A stretch of DNA of 64,000 nucleotides, taken from Natribaculum luteum (GTDB lineage Archaea > Halobacteriota > Halobacteria > Halobacteriales > Natrialbaceae). This document shows positions 45,293 through 54,270 of the stretch, in pieces. A program made the translations under genes and the position numbers. The stretch lies in the NCBI RefSeq assembly GCF_023008545.1, contig NZ_CP095398.1, positions 372,001-436,000 on the forward strand. The letters run 5' to 3'. The notes below the pieces were generated by a model. That model made no database searches, was not told where the DNA came from, and saw nothing but the letters and a program-made list of their open reading frames with translations. The number at the start of each line of letters is the position of its first letter. Position 1 is the stretch's first letter.

Positions 45293-46411
45293 ATGAAGCC
45301 GTGGAGACAGCAGGCCGTGGAGACAGACGTCGGAGACGACCTGCTCGAGTGGAGTCGGACGTCCGGCCCGTTATTGATCGGAATCGTCGTTTCGCTGCTG
45401 TTGTTTCTGTTTGCAGTCCAGTTGCTAGGGACGTCGACGGAGTCTGCAGCGGGCTCGCTCGAGCGACTCTTCAGGCGATACGTCGCCGGGGGTGGATCCG
45501 CCCTGGGGGTGAGCTGGATCGCGACGTACGTGCTCACCAACGGGTCTGTGGTGGCCGCACTCTCCGTGTCGCTATTCAAGGCGGGAATCGTCACGGCCCA
45601 GCAGCTGTTTCTGATGATCGCGGGGTCGCGTCTCGGGGCGGCCGCGATCGTCCTCCTGATCGGGGGCCTCGATTACTTCCAGAAACGGCGCTACTCGATC
45701 GGCGAGGCCACCGAGCTGGGCGTACTGACGTTCCTGTTGACCCACACGGTCTACCTGCCGGCAACCATTTTGGGGTATCTCCTGTTACCGTCACTCCAGA
45801 CGCTACTCGAGGGTGTGACCGGCCGGTTCGAGCTCGCCACGCATCCGTTGGCGGTCTTCGAACCGATTACGCAGGCCATCGTCGACGCCACAGGCGTGGG
45901 TCTGGGGCTGGCCGTCGCCATTCTCGTGTTGTTCACCAGTCTCACCCTCTTCGACTGGGTCCTCGAGCGGGTCGACACCGAGTGGCTTCGCAAGCACTTC
46001 TTCAGTCGGTTCCAGCACAAGTGGACCTCCCTCGGACTGGGGATCCTCATCACCGGTCTCACGACCAGCGTCGCGTTCTCACTGGGCGTGATCGTACCGC
46101 TCTATAACCGCGAGTACGTCAAACGGCGGGAGATCGTTCCCTACGTTCTCGGGGCGAACATCGGGACGCTCTTCGATACGGTCGTCATCGCCGTGCTCCT
46201 GGACACTCCCGAGGGAGCGACGATCACGCTGTCACTGCTTGCAATTGGGACAGTCATAACGGTCGGCATACTGTGGGCGTTTTCGCCGTACTTTCGGTCG
46301 ATCGAAACGATCCACCGCCAACTCACTAACGATCACCGGTATCTCGCCGCCTTTTTCCTCTCACTGGTCGTCGTTCCGACGGTAATCGTCTTCCTGCCAG
46401 TCGTCCTGTGA
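45293..46411 (+). CDS. Na/Pi cotransporter II-related membrane protein
   Basis: 372 residues from ATG 45293; ATAATAAG at 45244-45251 predicts transcription start near 45273, so the earlier ATG 45269 is less likely. It is a multi-spanning protein with two inverted repeats typical of the family: LGVSWIATYVLTNGSVVAALSVSLFKAGI and LGILITGLTTSVAFSLGVI / YVLGANIGTLFDTVV, each with a small-residue/Thr-Ser reentrant motif. It probably transports phosphate or a related anion with sodium. It is 45 bp upstream of UspA, which has its own TATA-like box. Confidence 0.8.
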   Translation: MKPWRQQAVETDVGDDLLEWSRTSGPLLIGIVVSLLLFLFAVQLLGTSTESAAGSLERLFRRYVAGGGSALGVSWIATYVLTNGSVVAALSVSLFKAGIVTAQQLFLMIAGSRLGAAAIVLLIGGLDYFQKRRYSIGEATELGVLTFLLTHTVYLPATILGYLLLPSLQTLLEGVTGRFELATHPLAVFEPITQAIVDATGVGLGLAVAILVLFTSLTLFDWVLERVDTEWLRKHFFSRFQHKWTSLGLGILITGLTTSVAFSLGVIVPLYNREYVKRREIVPYVLGANIGTLFDTVVIAVLLDTPEGATITLSLLAIGTVITVGILWAFSPYFRSIETIHRQLTNDHRYLAAFFLSLVVVPTVIVFLPVVL

Positions 46412-46425
46412 CCGGCACCGCGGTC

Positions 46426-46434
46426 CTATTTAAT
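46426..46434 (+). promoter_or_regulatory. TATA-like box of uspA-type gene
   Basis: CTATTTAAT is centred 26 bp before ATG 46456, so the transcript is predicted to be leaderless. Confidence 0.6.
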
Positions 46435-46455
46435 CCGGTGTGCCGAAGTGACGGT

Positions 46456-46884
46456 ATGGCTTCGATCGACAGGGTTCTCGTGGCGTTCGATGGCACACCT
46501 CTCTCGACGAAGGCACTCGAACACGCGCTCGACGTCTACCCGGACGCGTCGATTACGGTCCTCCACGTCATCGACTACGTCGAAGAGAGCTACGGCGCGA
46601 AAGCGCTGGTCGGTGACGAGACGCTTCAGGAGCGGGCCCACGACCGGTCGGCAGAACTGCTCGCCGAGGCCGAGGAGATCGCCGCCGAACACGACCTCGA
46701 GGTGTCGACGGCGACGGAGGTCGGCAAGTCCGCAGACAAAATCGTCGAGTACGCCGATACACACGACAGCGAGATCATCGTGATCGGGAGTCACGGACGG
46801 TCGGGCATCTCTCGAATACTCCTGGGTTCGGTCGCCGAAACCGTAATCCGCCGTGCGTCAGTGCCCGTCACCGCCGTCAGGTAG
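46456..46884 (+). CDS. Universal stress protein (UspA family)
   Basis: 142 residues, one Usp domain. It starts MASIDRVLVAFDGTPLSTKALEHA. The ATP-binding signature G-2x-G-9x-G-S appears as GSHGRSGISRILLGSVAE near the C-terminus, so this is probably an ATP-binding member. Start 46456 is preferred over upstream in-frame starts because of the TATA-like box at 46426-46434. Confidence 0.9.
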   Translation: MASIDRVLVAFDGTPLSTKALEHALDVYPDASITVLHVIDYVEESYGAKALVGDETLQERAHDRSAELLAEAEEIAAEHDLEVSTATEVGKSADKIVEYADTHDSEIIVIGSHGRSGISRILLGSVAETVIRRASVPVTAVR

Positions 46885-46995
46885 ACTCGACTCGAGACCG
46901 GCGCGTCGGATCTCGGACTGCTCGAACGACTCGATTCGACCGCGATCTCTCAGTACTCTGGGGAACGTGCTTCTGGAAGCCGGTCTGGCTATCGT

Positions 46996-47745
46996 TCACC
47001 CGTTCTCGCGATCTTGCAACCGTTCACGGCGCCGCTGGAACTCGTCCTCGTCGATCTCGCCGCGTGCGTACTGGCGTCGAAGAGTCGTCATCGCCGAATC
47101 GGTGTTCTCTGACCGAGTGTCTTTGCGGTGGCGCGCCCAGTAGAGCACTCCACCGATCACGCCGAGAACTCCGAGTGCACTGCCGACGAATGGGAGACCA
47201 CTACCCCAGCCTCCGTTCCGTCCGTTCATCATTCCTGGTCCTCTCCCAGACCCCATCATTCCACCACCGGTATCCCCGTCGCCGGTGGAGCCTTCACTGA
47301 CGCCGGCGGTCCCCTGGTCGACGATCGTCTCGCTTTCGGGTACGTCCCCGTACGGGATCGGGCTCTCTTCGGCTGGACCACCGGGGCTATCGACGACGAT
47401 TCGACCGACCATCCCGACCGACTCGTGTGGGATACAGTAGTAGTCGTACGTGCCCGGCGTCTCGAACGTCTGCTCGAAGCTTCCTTCCGAGATCGTGCCG
47501 CTATCGAAGGCAGTAGCGTCCGATGGGATGCGGTCTGGATAAGCCGTCGCCGAGTGCGACCCAGCTTCGATCTCGAAGCGAACGGTGGCTCCAGGCTCGA
47601 CGTACAGGCCGATCGGATCGAAGTAGTTGTTGCCCATCTCGACGACGGGCGTCTCCTGTGCGGTCGCTGACTGTGTGAGTCCCGTGCTCGCGACTGCACT
47701 CGCTCCGAGCGCTCGCAGGAACTGTCGTCTACTGTGATCTGTCAT
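46996..47745 (-). CDS. Halocyanin-like blue copper protein with SHOCT tail
   Basis: 249 residues. Tat signal: HSRRQFLRALGASAVASTG. Plastocyanin-type domain (~35-120) with type 1 copper ligands His (GSHSATAYP), Cys and His (YYCIPHESVGM) and Met (GMVG). A Gly/Met-rich linker (GGGMMGSGRGPGMMNGRNGG), one membrane helix (LPFVGSALGVLGVIGGVLYWA), then a C-terminal SHOCT domain (TLRRQYARGEIDEDEFQRRR). It would carry electrons or bind copper outside the membrane, with the SHOCT part in the cytoplasm. Fusion of cupredoxin, TM helix and SHOCT is unusual. The neighbours handle metals and thiols. Confidence 0.85.
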   Translation of the reverse strand: MTDHSRRQFLRALGASAVASTGLTQSATAQETPVVEMGNNYFDPIGLYVEPGATVRFEIEAGSHSATAYPDRIPSDATAFDSGTISEGSFEQTFETPGTYDYYCIPHESVGMVGRIVVDSPGGPAEESPIPYGDVPESETIVDQGTAGVSEGSTGDGDTGGGMMGSGRGPGMMNGRNGGWGSGLPFVGSALGVLGVIGGVLYWARHRKDTRSENTDSAMTTLRRQYARGEIDEDEFQRRRERLQDRENG

Positions 47746-47769
47746 GGATCTGGTGTCGGTCTCCGTTCG

Positions 47770-47964
47770 TTATTCGCGGACGATGTCGACGAGCGTCGTG
47801 GGCGTCTTCCGGACGCCGTACTCCGCGGCCGTTTCCAGATCGGTCTGAATGTCGACCTCCCGGAACTCGACGTCCGGATACTCGTCCTCGAGGCCGTCGT
47901 TTTTCTCCCGCTGTGTTGCGCACGCCCCGCACGTCTCCTGCGTGAAGAGGATGACGTCGATCAC
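47770..47964 (-). CDS. Small thioredoxin/glutaredoxin-fold protein (CGAC)
   Basis: 64 residues: VILFTQETCGACATQREKND carries the redox-active C-x-x-C, and RKTPTTLVDIV the cis-Pro of the fold. It is shorter than glutaredoxins (~80), lacking the last helix. It lies 24 bp upstream of the halocyanin-SHOCT gene, in the same direction. It could reduce cysteines of metal-binding partners. TTAAAAAG (minus strand) about 25 bp before ATG suggests a leaderless start. Confidence 0.75.
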   Translation of the reverse strand: MIDVILFTQETCGACATQREKNDGLEDEYPDVEFREVDIQTDLETAAEYGVRKTPTTLVDIVRE

Positions 47965-48325
47965 ATTCTACGCTACGGTCTTGCTTTTTAACGCCATTTC
48001 CCTTCACAATCCTGCGCTAAGACTGACCCAAATTTTCGATTCCAAGGGAGGCGTCGAGAGAGGGGTGCTCGAGCCGTGGCGGAACTCATCCGGTTCGCTC
48101 GAGCTGGTCTCGTCGGCCACAAGCGTCGGTGTAGACGGGCTGACAGTCAGGCAGCCCCAGAATCGGGGGCGAGGATGTGTCCCTGCCCCGACACGCATCC
48201 GTCCGAGCCCACCGATAAGGAAATCCGCCGTGTGGCGGTGCCCCAGGCGGGACCAGCCCGCAATCGGAGTAGTCGAGAGCGGGAATGGAGTGATTCTCGC
48301 CTCGATGAGGCGAGGTTCGTGCCTC
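47965..48325. other. Intergenic stretch, no gene recognised
   Basis: Contains the promoter of the CGAC protein. Long frames here are shadows and lack motifs. Confidence 0.4.
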
Positions 48326-49729
48326 TCAGTGGTGCTCGTGGTTCTGGGAGGAGTTGACTCCCGAAACCTGCGGGTGTGCGTGCGAGAACGCGGTCGGGTT
48401 CTTCTCGAACGAGCGCTTGCACTGGTTCGAGCAGAAGTAGTACGTCTCGCCGTCGTGGGTGGCACTCGGACCGCTCTCGTCGGCCCGCATCCCGCAGACT
48501 GGGTCGCGATACTGTCCGGGCGCACCGAGTCCCCGTCGGTAGACGTAGAGGAGGAATCCCGAGAGGGCGAACGCGATCAGGTTGAGGTAGAACCGGTAGT
48601 CTCGTTCGAAATACGTTTGTTCGGTCGCGGTCTGCCCGCCAGCGAGGTTCGGGACGATGTCGAGGACGGAGAACAACTGCTCCATGAGAAAGCCAGTGAA
48701 GGCCATCGTCACGAAGAAGACGCCGAGGATGTACAGCATCACGGTCCAGCCGTAGTACTTCCGGTAGACGTTCAGGACCGGGATCGTGATGAGATCGGCG
48801 TAGACGAACGCGATGACGCCCGCAAAGCTCACCCCGCCGCCCCACAACGCGACGGCGAACGGGACGTTGCCGATACTCCCCACGAAGCTGATGACCGCGA
48901 TCGCCACGCCCATGACCGCGTTCTCCGCGCTCACGAGCAGTCCGTCACCCTGGAGGAAGAGCGTGTTCCACACGCGCTGCGGGACGAACACGATGACGAA
49001 ACCCGAGATGAGAAAGCCAGCGACGACGTCCTTCCAGATCATCGACCACTCCTTGCGATACTGGTTCCCGAGCTTGTACCAGCCCCCCCACGACAGGAGT
49101 TCGTCCCGCCAGCTGCCGCTTCCCGAGACCGCTTGCTCGTAGGTCTCGAGACAGCCCGCAGAACAGAACTTCAGCGTTTCACCGCCGTCGGTCACGAGCG
49201 AGTACTCGTCTTTCCCCTCCATTCCACAGGTTGGATCTTCGGTGATGCCCTGGTCGTGATCGCGCTGGCTCAGTTCCTCCCGGACCTCGTCGAAGAGAGT
49301 CTCCGGGAGCGTCAGGTGGACGATGAGCGCCATCACGGCGATGAGGATGATCCCACCGAACAGTTCGGCGACCAGAAACTCCCAGCCGAGCAGGATCAGG
49401 ATCATCAGCCCCAGTTCGACGATCAGGTTCGTCGAGGCGAACATGAACGCGAGGACGTTCACGACGTGTGCGCCCTTCTTGAACAGCCCCTTCCCGATCG
49501 CGACAGCGCCAAAGCTACACCCGCTACTGGCGGCGCCGAACAGCGTCGCTTTCGCGACCCCACTGACGTCTCCCTCACCGAGGACCCGTGCCATCCGCTC
49601 TTTGGAGACGTAGACCTGGACGAGACTCGTGATGACGAGTCCCATGATAATCGCCCAGGCAGCGGTCCAGAGAAAGCCGACTCCAATCCGCATCGACTCG
49701 AGAATTCCGTCGACGAGCGCGGCTTCCAT
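48326..49729 (-). CDS. Permease (DUF318/UPF0718 type) with two YHS metal-binding domains and His tail
   Basis: 467 residues. Two permease halves of about four helices each (MRIGVGFLWTAAWAIIMGLV, GCSFGAVAIGKGLFKKGAH; and VVAGFLISGFVIVFV, GSIGNVPFAVALWGGGVSFAG) are separated by a YHS domain (DPTCGMEGK ... FCSAGCLETYEQA, ~166-200). A second YHS domain is C-terminal (DPVCGMRADES ... FCSNQCKRSFEKN, ~410-446). The tail is His-rich (HAHPQ ... NHEHH). YHS and His tail suggest binding of copper or another soft metal, so the protein is probably a metal efflux or uptake permease. Confidence 0.82.
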   Translation of the reverse strand: MEAALVDGILESMRIGVGFLWTAAWAIIMGLVITSLVQVYVSKERMARVLGEGDVSGVAKATLFGAASSGCSFGAVAIGKGLFKKGAHVVNVLAFMFASTNLIVELGLMILILLGWEFLVAELFGGIILIAVMALIVHLTLPETLFDEVREELSQRDHDQGITEDPTCGMEGKDEYSLVTDGGETLKFCSAGCLETYEQAVSGSGSWRDELLSWGGWYKLGNQYRKEWSMIWKDVVAGFLISGFVIVFVPQRVWNTLFLQGDGLLVSAENAVMGVAIAVISFVGSIGNVPFAVALWGGGVSFAGVIAFVYADLITIPVLNVYRKYYGWTVMLYILGVFFVTMAFTGFLMEQLFSVLDIVPNLAGGQTATEQTYFERDYRFYLNLIAFALSGFLLYVYRRGLGAPGQYRDPVCGMRADESGPSATHDGETYYFCSNQCKRSFEKNPTAFSHAHPQVSGVNSSQNHEHH

Positions 49730-50177
49730 AGGTAGACTATCGCAGCCTCATTTTTGCCCGTTTCTCTTAAGAAATCGAAGAATAGCCGACCGGATTCTGA
49801 ACTATCGAAGATATTTCTGACCGCTCATTCCAAGTATGTTCGCTTTAACCAACATCACGAGAACGGCGGTCACGTCTCCTCAGTTCATCTGGACACTCAC
49901 ACTGTGGCTGTCCGTTCGAAAACAGGCAGAAAACTAGCTCGTGGAACACGTCTCGGTGCACCTCGAGGTCGAGAAACCTTGCGACGACGCAACGCACGGG
50001 CAGTGGACGACTCGGGCGGAGTGACCTATCGGTACCGCGCTGTGGCCGGTGGTGCGGTGAGCCGTGCAGGCATCGATTCTGCCCATCGCCGCCACGTGAT
50101 CTGGTTTTGTAGATGCAACGGTGGTGCAACGGAGTTAATCTGGTCGTAGGAATATCCCTGGAAGTCGATCGTGTGCG
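49730..50177. other. Intergenic stretch, no gene recognised
   Basis: Divergent control region between the permease and the propeller pseudogene. No convincing gene or IS end was seen. GGAGTTAATC at 50130-50139 is a possible weak promoter element for the pseudogene. Confidence 0.35.
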
Positions 50178-51480
50178 TATGGAAAGGTGGTACAGGCGAT
50201 CGATCGTCTCGAGTGGCATAGGGCTCGCCGCGGGGAGGGCTCGTCGCAGCTGTGGGAGCAGGCGAAGAGCGAGGGGCTGAGAATACGAAACCGGTCGACG
50301 AGCCAGCGGGCTGGTCGTCGTCTCGCGGGAACGCCGCGTACGTCGCGACCGACCGGTTTCCCGAGCCGGAGGCCGTCGCCTGGACGTACGGGGAAACCGG
50401 TGATCTCGCTGCCGTCGACGGCTGCGTCTATCTGCGAACCGACGACGGCGACGTCGAGTGGAAGCGAGCGACTGTCGACGTGGAGGTGGAAGACCGCGGA
50501 TGGTGGCCGTGGAACGACGACACAGAGGAGTGTTCGTTTAAACAGATCGACGTCGCGGTCGCGGACGAACGCCTCTACGCGATAACGACCGGGGAGCGAT
50601 TCGAGGCCGTCACGGTACTCGATGCTCGCTCTGGCGACACGCACTGGACGGCTGTGGATCGAGGGACCACCTACTGGGGGCCGACCGTCGTGACCGACGA
50701 GAAGATCTACGCCCGCTACGATACCCCGGACCTGACGCTCAGTCCGGACGAAAGCACCAGGACGTTCCGGGGATCTACGAAGGCGGCAATCCCGCCAGTA
50801 CGGGTGACGTCACGATCACCGCCGGGCGGTATGGCTTTGGAGGGAACGGCTGGTCGAAACGCCCTGGCGGGGTCGACGCCTTCTCCGATCCGCAGATCGC
50901 CGGCGAGTCGGTTATCGTCTTCGTGCAGGCCAATCGGCCCTACGGCCGCGATCTCGGTCAAATTATCGAGTTTGACCTTCACGACGGCATCCCGAAGTGG
51001 TCGATCTCCGACGACATCGTCGATGCCGGCCGTCTGTCGTCCTCCTTCACCGTCGGTGAAACCGCCCTCTATGTCCAGCACAGAACGAGGGGCCTCGTCG
51101 CCATTCGACCCGCGCGACAAGACACGATCGACGACGATAACGAGACCGACGACGATTCCGATGGCGACGCCGACGACACCAGCGGGAACGATACCGACAC
51201 CAGTGAGCAGGACGATCGAGAATCCGCTAGCAACTCGAGTCCGAAGCAAAACGAAACCGATGCCGATCCCGGGAACGACTCGAACGACACCGACGACGCT
51301 GGTGACGAACAGGGGGCCAGGGTAGGGCCATTGAGTCCAACGACACCAGCGGGAGTGCTAACTCCAGCGAGGGCGATGCCGACGACGTCCCCAGCTTTAC
51401 TGGGGGCGCGAGCCTCGTTGGCGGTGCGCTCGGGCTCGAGTGGCTTCGTCGCCGAGCATCCAGTGACGAGAGACGAATGA
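50178..51480 (+). pseudogene. Secreted PQQ-type beta-propeller protein, three frameshifts
   Basis: Parts in three frames line up as one haloarchaeal secreted propeller protein. The signal start is MERWYRRSIVSSGIGLAAG, followed by a frameshift near 50235. Propeller blades follow (WTYGETGDLAAVDGCVYLRT, VTVLDARSGDTHW, VVTDEKIYARYD), with a second shift near 50770. More blades follow (NRPYGRDLGQIIEFDLHDG, ALYVQHRTRGLVAI) and an Asp/Asn-rich stalk (DDDSDGDADDTSGNDTD). A third shift lies near 51330, before the C-terminal anchor-like VPSFTGGASLVGGALGLEW. It cannot be translated as one product. If all three shifts are real, it has been non-functional for some time. Confidence 0.8.
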
Positions 51481-51500
51481 CGATCCACGTTCTAGGGACG

Positions 51501-51613
51501 GCGAAAGCCACGGCTTTCGCCTCGACGATCCGTGACCTCCCTAACGGGCGGTGAACGGCGGTCAACCGCCTCGGGGTCAGGCCCCGTGGCATCCGCCTCG
51601 TACCGCCTGTGAA
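51501..51613 (+). mobile_element. IS200/IS605-type end remnant with two hairpins
   Basis: GCGAAAGC-cacg-GCTTTCGC (51501-51520) and CGGGG-tcagg-CCCCG (51572-51586) are followed by a motif nearly identical to that at 43137-43161. No tnpB is beside it. Confidence 0.45.
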
Positions 51614-51636
51614 GGCGTCACCGCACTGAACGGCGA

Positions 51637-53118
51637 CTACTCCGCGTCAGGCCACCGTTCGATGTACACCGTCTCGTCGGTGTAAAAGCGGATCACGTCC
51701 TCGGCCTGGGCGTGGAGGTCGCCGAAGAAGGAGTCCTTCTGGCCGCCAAAGTGGAAGAATGCCATCGGCGCAGCCGTGCCGACGTTGACGCCGACGTTGC
51801 CGGCCTCGACGTGGAGCCGGAACTCGCGTGCCTCTCGGCCGCGCTCGGTGAACAGGCTCGCGGCGTTGCCGTACCGGCTCGCGTTGACCGTCTCGAGGGC
51901 GTCCTCGAAGCTCTCGGCGCGGACGAGTCCGAGGACGGGGCCGAAGATCTCTTCGCGGGCGATCGACATCTCCCGTGTGACGTCGCCGAAGATCGTCGGA
52001 CCGAGGTAGAACCCGTCGTTCGGCACGTCGGCCTCGCGCCCATCGAGCAGGAGTGATGCACCCTCGTCGACGCCCGCTTCGACGTACTCTCGGACGGTCT
52101 CGACCCGCTCTTCAGAGACGAGCGGCCCCATCTCGGTGGTCGGATTGCCGCCGGGACCGACCTCGAGTGCGGCCGCCCGGTCGACGATCCGCTCGGCGAA
52201 CTCGTCGTAGACGTCCTCGTGGACGATGGCGATCGGATTGGCGAGACAGCGCTGACCCGAGTTAGCGAACGCGGAACTGATCGTCTTCTCGGCGGCGTAC
52301 TCGAGGTTCGCCGAGTCCGAGACGACGACGTGGTTCTTCGCCCCGCCCTGCGCCTGGACGCGCTTGCCGTTCTCTGCTGCGGTCTCGTAGATGGTCTTTG
52401 CGACCGGCGTGCTGCCGACGAACGAGGCGCCGACGACGTCCTCGTGCTCGAGTAACTGAGTTACCGTCCTGGGGCCGCCGTTGACCAGCGAGACGACGCC
52501 TTCCGGAAGGGAGGTCTCGGCGAGGGTCTCGATCAACGCCCGGGCCGTCAGCGGCGTCTTCTCGCTGGGCTTGAGGACGAACGCGTTCCCGGTCGCGACC
52601 GCGTAGGGGAGAAACCACAGGGGGATCATGCCCGGGAAGTTGAAGGGCGTGATCGCGGTGAACACGCCCAGCGGGTGACGGATCGCACGCTCGTCGATGC
52701 CCGGCGCGGCGTGCTGGATCGACCCTGCCTGCATCAGCGTCGGCGCGCCGCAGGCGACTTCGACGTTCTCGATGCCCCGACGCAACTCGCCGCGGGCCTC
52801 GTCGATCGTCTTGCCGTGCTCGGCGACGATCACCGACGCCAGCTCGTCGATCCGTTCCTCGAGCAGGTCCTTGAACTCGAACAGCGGCTGGACGCGCTCT
52901 TCGATCGGGCGGTGTCGCCACTCCTCGAACGCCGCCTGTGTCGTCTCGACGGCCCGGTCGACGTCGGCGTCGGAACTGAACGGCGTCTCGGCGATGCGTT
53001 CGCCGGTCGTCGAATCGACGACGGTCTGACGGTCGTCGCCGGACGGCTCCACCCACTCGCCGCCGACGTAGTTTCGGACGGGCCGCTCGAGGGTCGACGT
53101 CGCTTGCTCGTCGCTCAT
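51637..53118 (-). CDS. Methylmalonate/malonate-semialdehyde dehydrogenase, CoA-acylating (MmsA-like)
   Basis: 493 residues. MmsA-type landmarks: VSLVNGGPRTV, FVGSTPVAKTIYETAAENGKR, RVQAQGGAKNHVVV (the NH loop diagnostic of CoA-acylating MMSDH rather than ordinary ALDH), catalytic Cys in NSGQRCLANP, and the C-terminal GNVGVNVGTAAPMAFF. It oxidises malonate or methylmalonate semialdehyde with NAD and CoA to acetyl- or propionyl-CoA. It overlaps the saccharopine-dehydrogenase-like gene by 4 bp (53115-53118). Malonate semialdehyde would be produced by transamination of beta-alanine; a class III aminotransferase gene starts at 63655. Confidence 0.88.
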   Translation of the reverse strand: MSDEQATSTLERPVRNYVGGEWVEPSGDDRQTVVDSTTGERIAETPFSSDADVDRAVETTQAAFEEWRHRPIEERVQPLFEFKDLLEERIDELASVIVAEHGKTIDEARGELRRGIENVEVACGAPTLMQAGSIQHAAPGIDERAIRHPLGVFTAITPFNFPGMIPLWFLPYAVATGNAFVLKPSEKTPLTARALIETLAETSLPEGVVSLVNGGPRTVTQLLEHEDVVGASFVGSTPVAKTIYETAAENGKRVQAQGGAKNHVVVSDSANLEYAAEKTISSAFANSGQRCLANPIAIVHEDVYDEFAERIVDRAAALEVGPGGNPTTEMGPLVSEERVETVREYVEAGVDEGASLLLDGREADVPNDGFYLGPTIFGDVTREMSIAREEIFGPVLGLVRAESFEDALETVNASRYGNAASLFTERGREAREFRLHVEAGNVGVNVGTAAPMAFFHFGGQKDSFFGDLHAQAEDVIRFYTDETVYIERWPDAE

Positions 53119-54269
53119 GGCTCAATGTGCTCCTCTTCGATCGCGATATCTCGCTTGCGGAGTTCGGCGACGAACGCCTCGGGGTCGAGCACTTCCTCGG
53201 GCGGCTTCGCACCCGTCTCGAGCGCCTCGCCGTCGCCGACCATCGCGGCCGCGACGCCCATCGGGACGCCGGTCCAGACGGCCGTGGCCTTCAGCCCCCA
53301 GTCGTCGAGTCGGGACTCGACGACGACGGTGTAGCGGTAGTGTGCTGGCTCGCCGTCCTCGGTGCCGTGGACGTCGACGCGGAAGGATTTCCACTCCTCG
53401 ACGGCACCCGGCTTCGGCTGGCGATCGAGGTGCCAGTCGAGGAACTCCCGCGGCGTCGTCTCGACGCTCTTGAACTCGACATCCTCCTCGCTGGTGAGGT
53501 TCAGTCCGATGAGGACGTCACAGATGTTCACCAGATCGGGCGAGAACGCCACCCGGAAGTCGACGGTGTCGACGCCCTCGAACGTCTCCGGCATCGTCGC
53601 GAGTTCGGAGTGGATGCTGTGAAAGCCCTCGACCTCGCCGACGGGATCGGGCATCTCGTACGTTTCGCGGCCCGAGAGCGGTTCTAGCGTCTCGAACTCG
53701 CCGTCCTCGTAGACGACCGGCTCCATCGTCAACTCGTCGAGGATCGTCTTCGCGGAGTAGGCGAACCCCTCGCCGCCGCCCTTTGCGCCGGTGCGGATGT
53801 GAATCTCCGCGACCGAGTCGAGCCGCTGGCCGCCCCACGCGGCCGCGACGTTCGTCAACCCCGGACTCGCGCCGATGCCGAGGACGGCCGTCAGTCCTGC
53901 CTCGTCGAACGCCTCGTCCAACTCGAGTTGGTCCTGGGTCTTGTGGTAGAGGCCGCCGAGGTCGAGGTAGTGACAGGCAGCCTCGAGACAGGCTTCCATC
54001 ACGTCGACGTTGAACGCGTACGGGAGGGCGTTGGCGACGACCTCGCCGTCTTCGATCGCAGCGACGAGCGCCTCGTGATCGGTCACGTCGACTTTCGCCG
54101 TCGTGATCGTGCCCGTGTACTCGCCGTCGCGCAGGTCCTCGGCGAACGCCTCTGCAGCCTCGAGGTCCGCGTCCGCGATCAGCAGTTCTTCGACCGTCTC
54201 GTTCTCCGCCAGTTCCCGTGAGGTGGCCCGGCCCATCGCGCCGCAGCCACCGAGTGCAGTTACCTTCAT
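53115..54269 (-). CDS. Saccharopine dehydrogenase-like NAD(P)-dependent protein
   Basis: 384 residues. The N-terminal Rossmann domain has VTALGGCGAMGRATSREL (GxGxxG variant), an Asp at the end of strand 2 (LLIADADLEAAEAF), and NALPYAFNVDVMEACLEA. The catalytic region has GIGASPGLTNVAAAW and a C-terminal alpha/beta part. The family reduces or oxidises imino/amino-acid adducts such as saccharopine or carboxynorspermidine. It lies between two aldehyde dehydrogenase genes with 4-bp and 1-bp spacing, so it is in one operon with them. Possible substrates are lysine- or polyamine-derived; not decided here. Confidence 0.8.
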   Translation of the reverse strand: MKVTALGGCGAMGRATSRELAENETVEELLIADADLEAAEAFAEDLRDGEYTGTITTAKVDVTDHEALVAAIEDGEVVANALPYAFNVDVMEACLEAACHYLDLGGLYHKTQDQLELDEAFDEAGLTAVLGIGASPGLTNVAAAWGGQRLDSVAEIHIRTGAKGGGEGFAYSAKTILDELTMEPVVYEDGEFETLEPLSGRETYEMPDPVGEVEGFHSIHSELATMPETFEGVDTVDFRVAFSPDLVNICDVLIGLNLTSEEDVEFKSVETTPREFLDWHLDRQPKPGAVEEWKSFRVDVHGTEDGEPAHYRYTVVVESRLDDWGLKATAVWTGVPMGVAAAMVGDGEALETGAKPPEEVLDPEAFVAELRKRDIAIEEEHIEP

Positions 54270-54270
54270 G

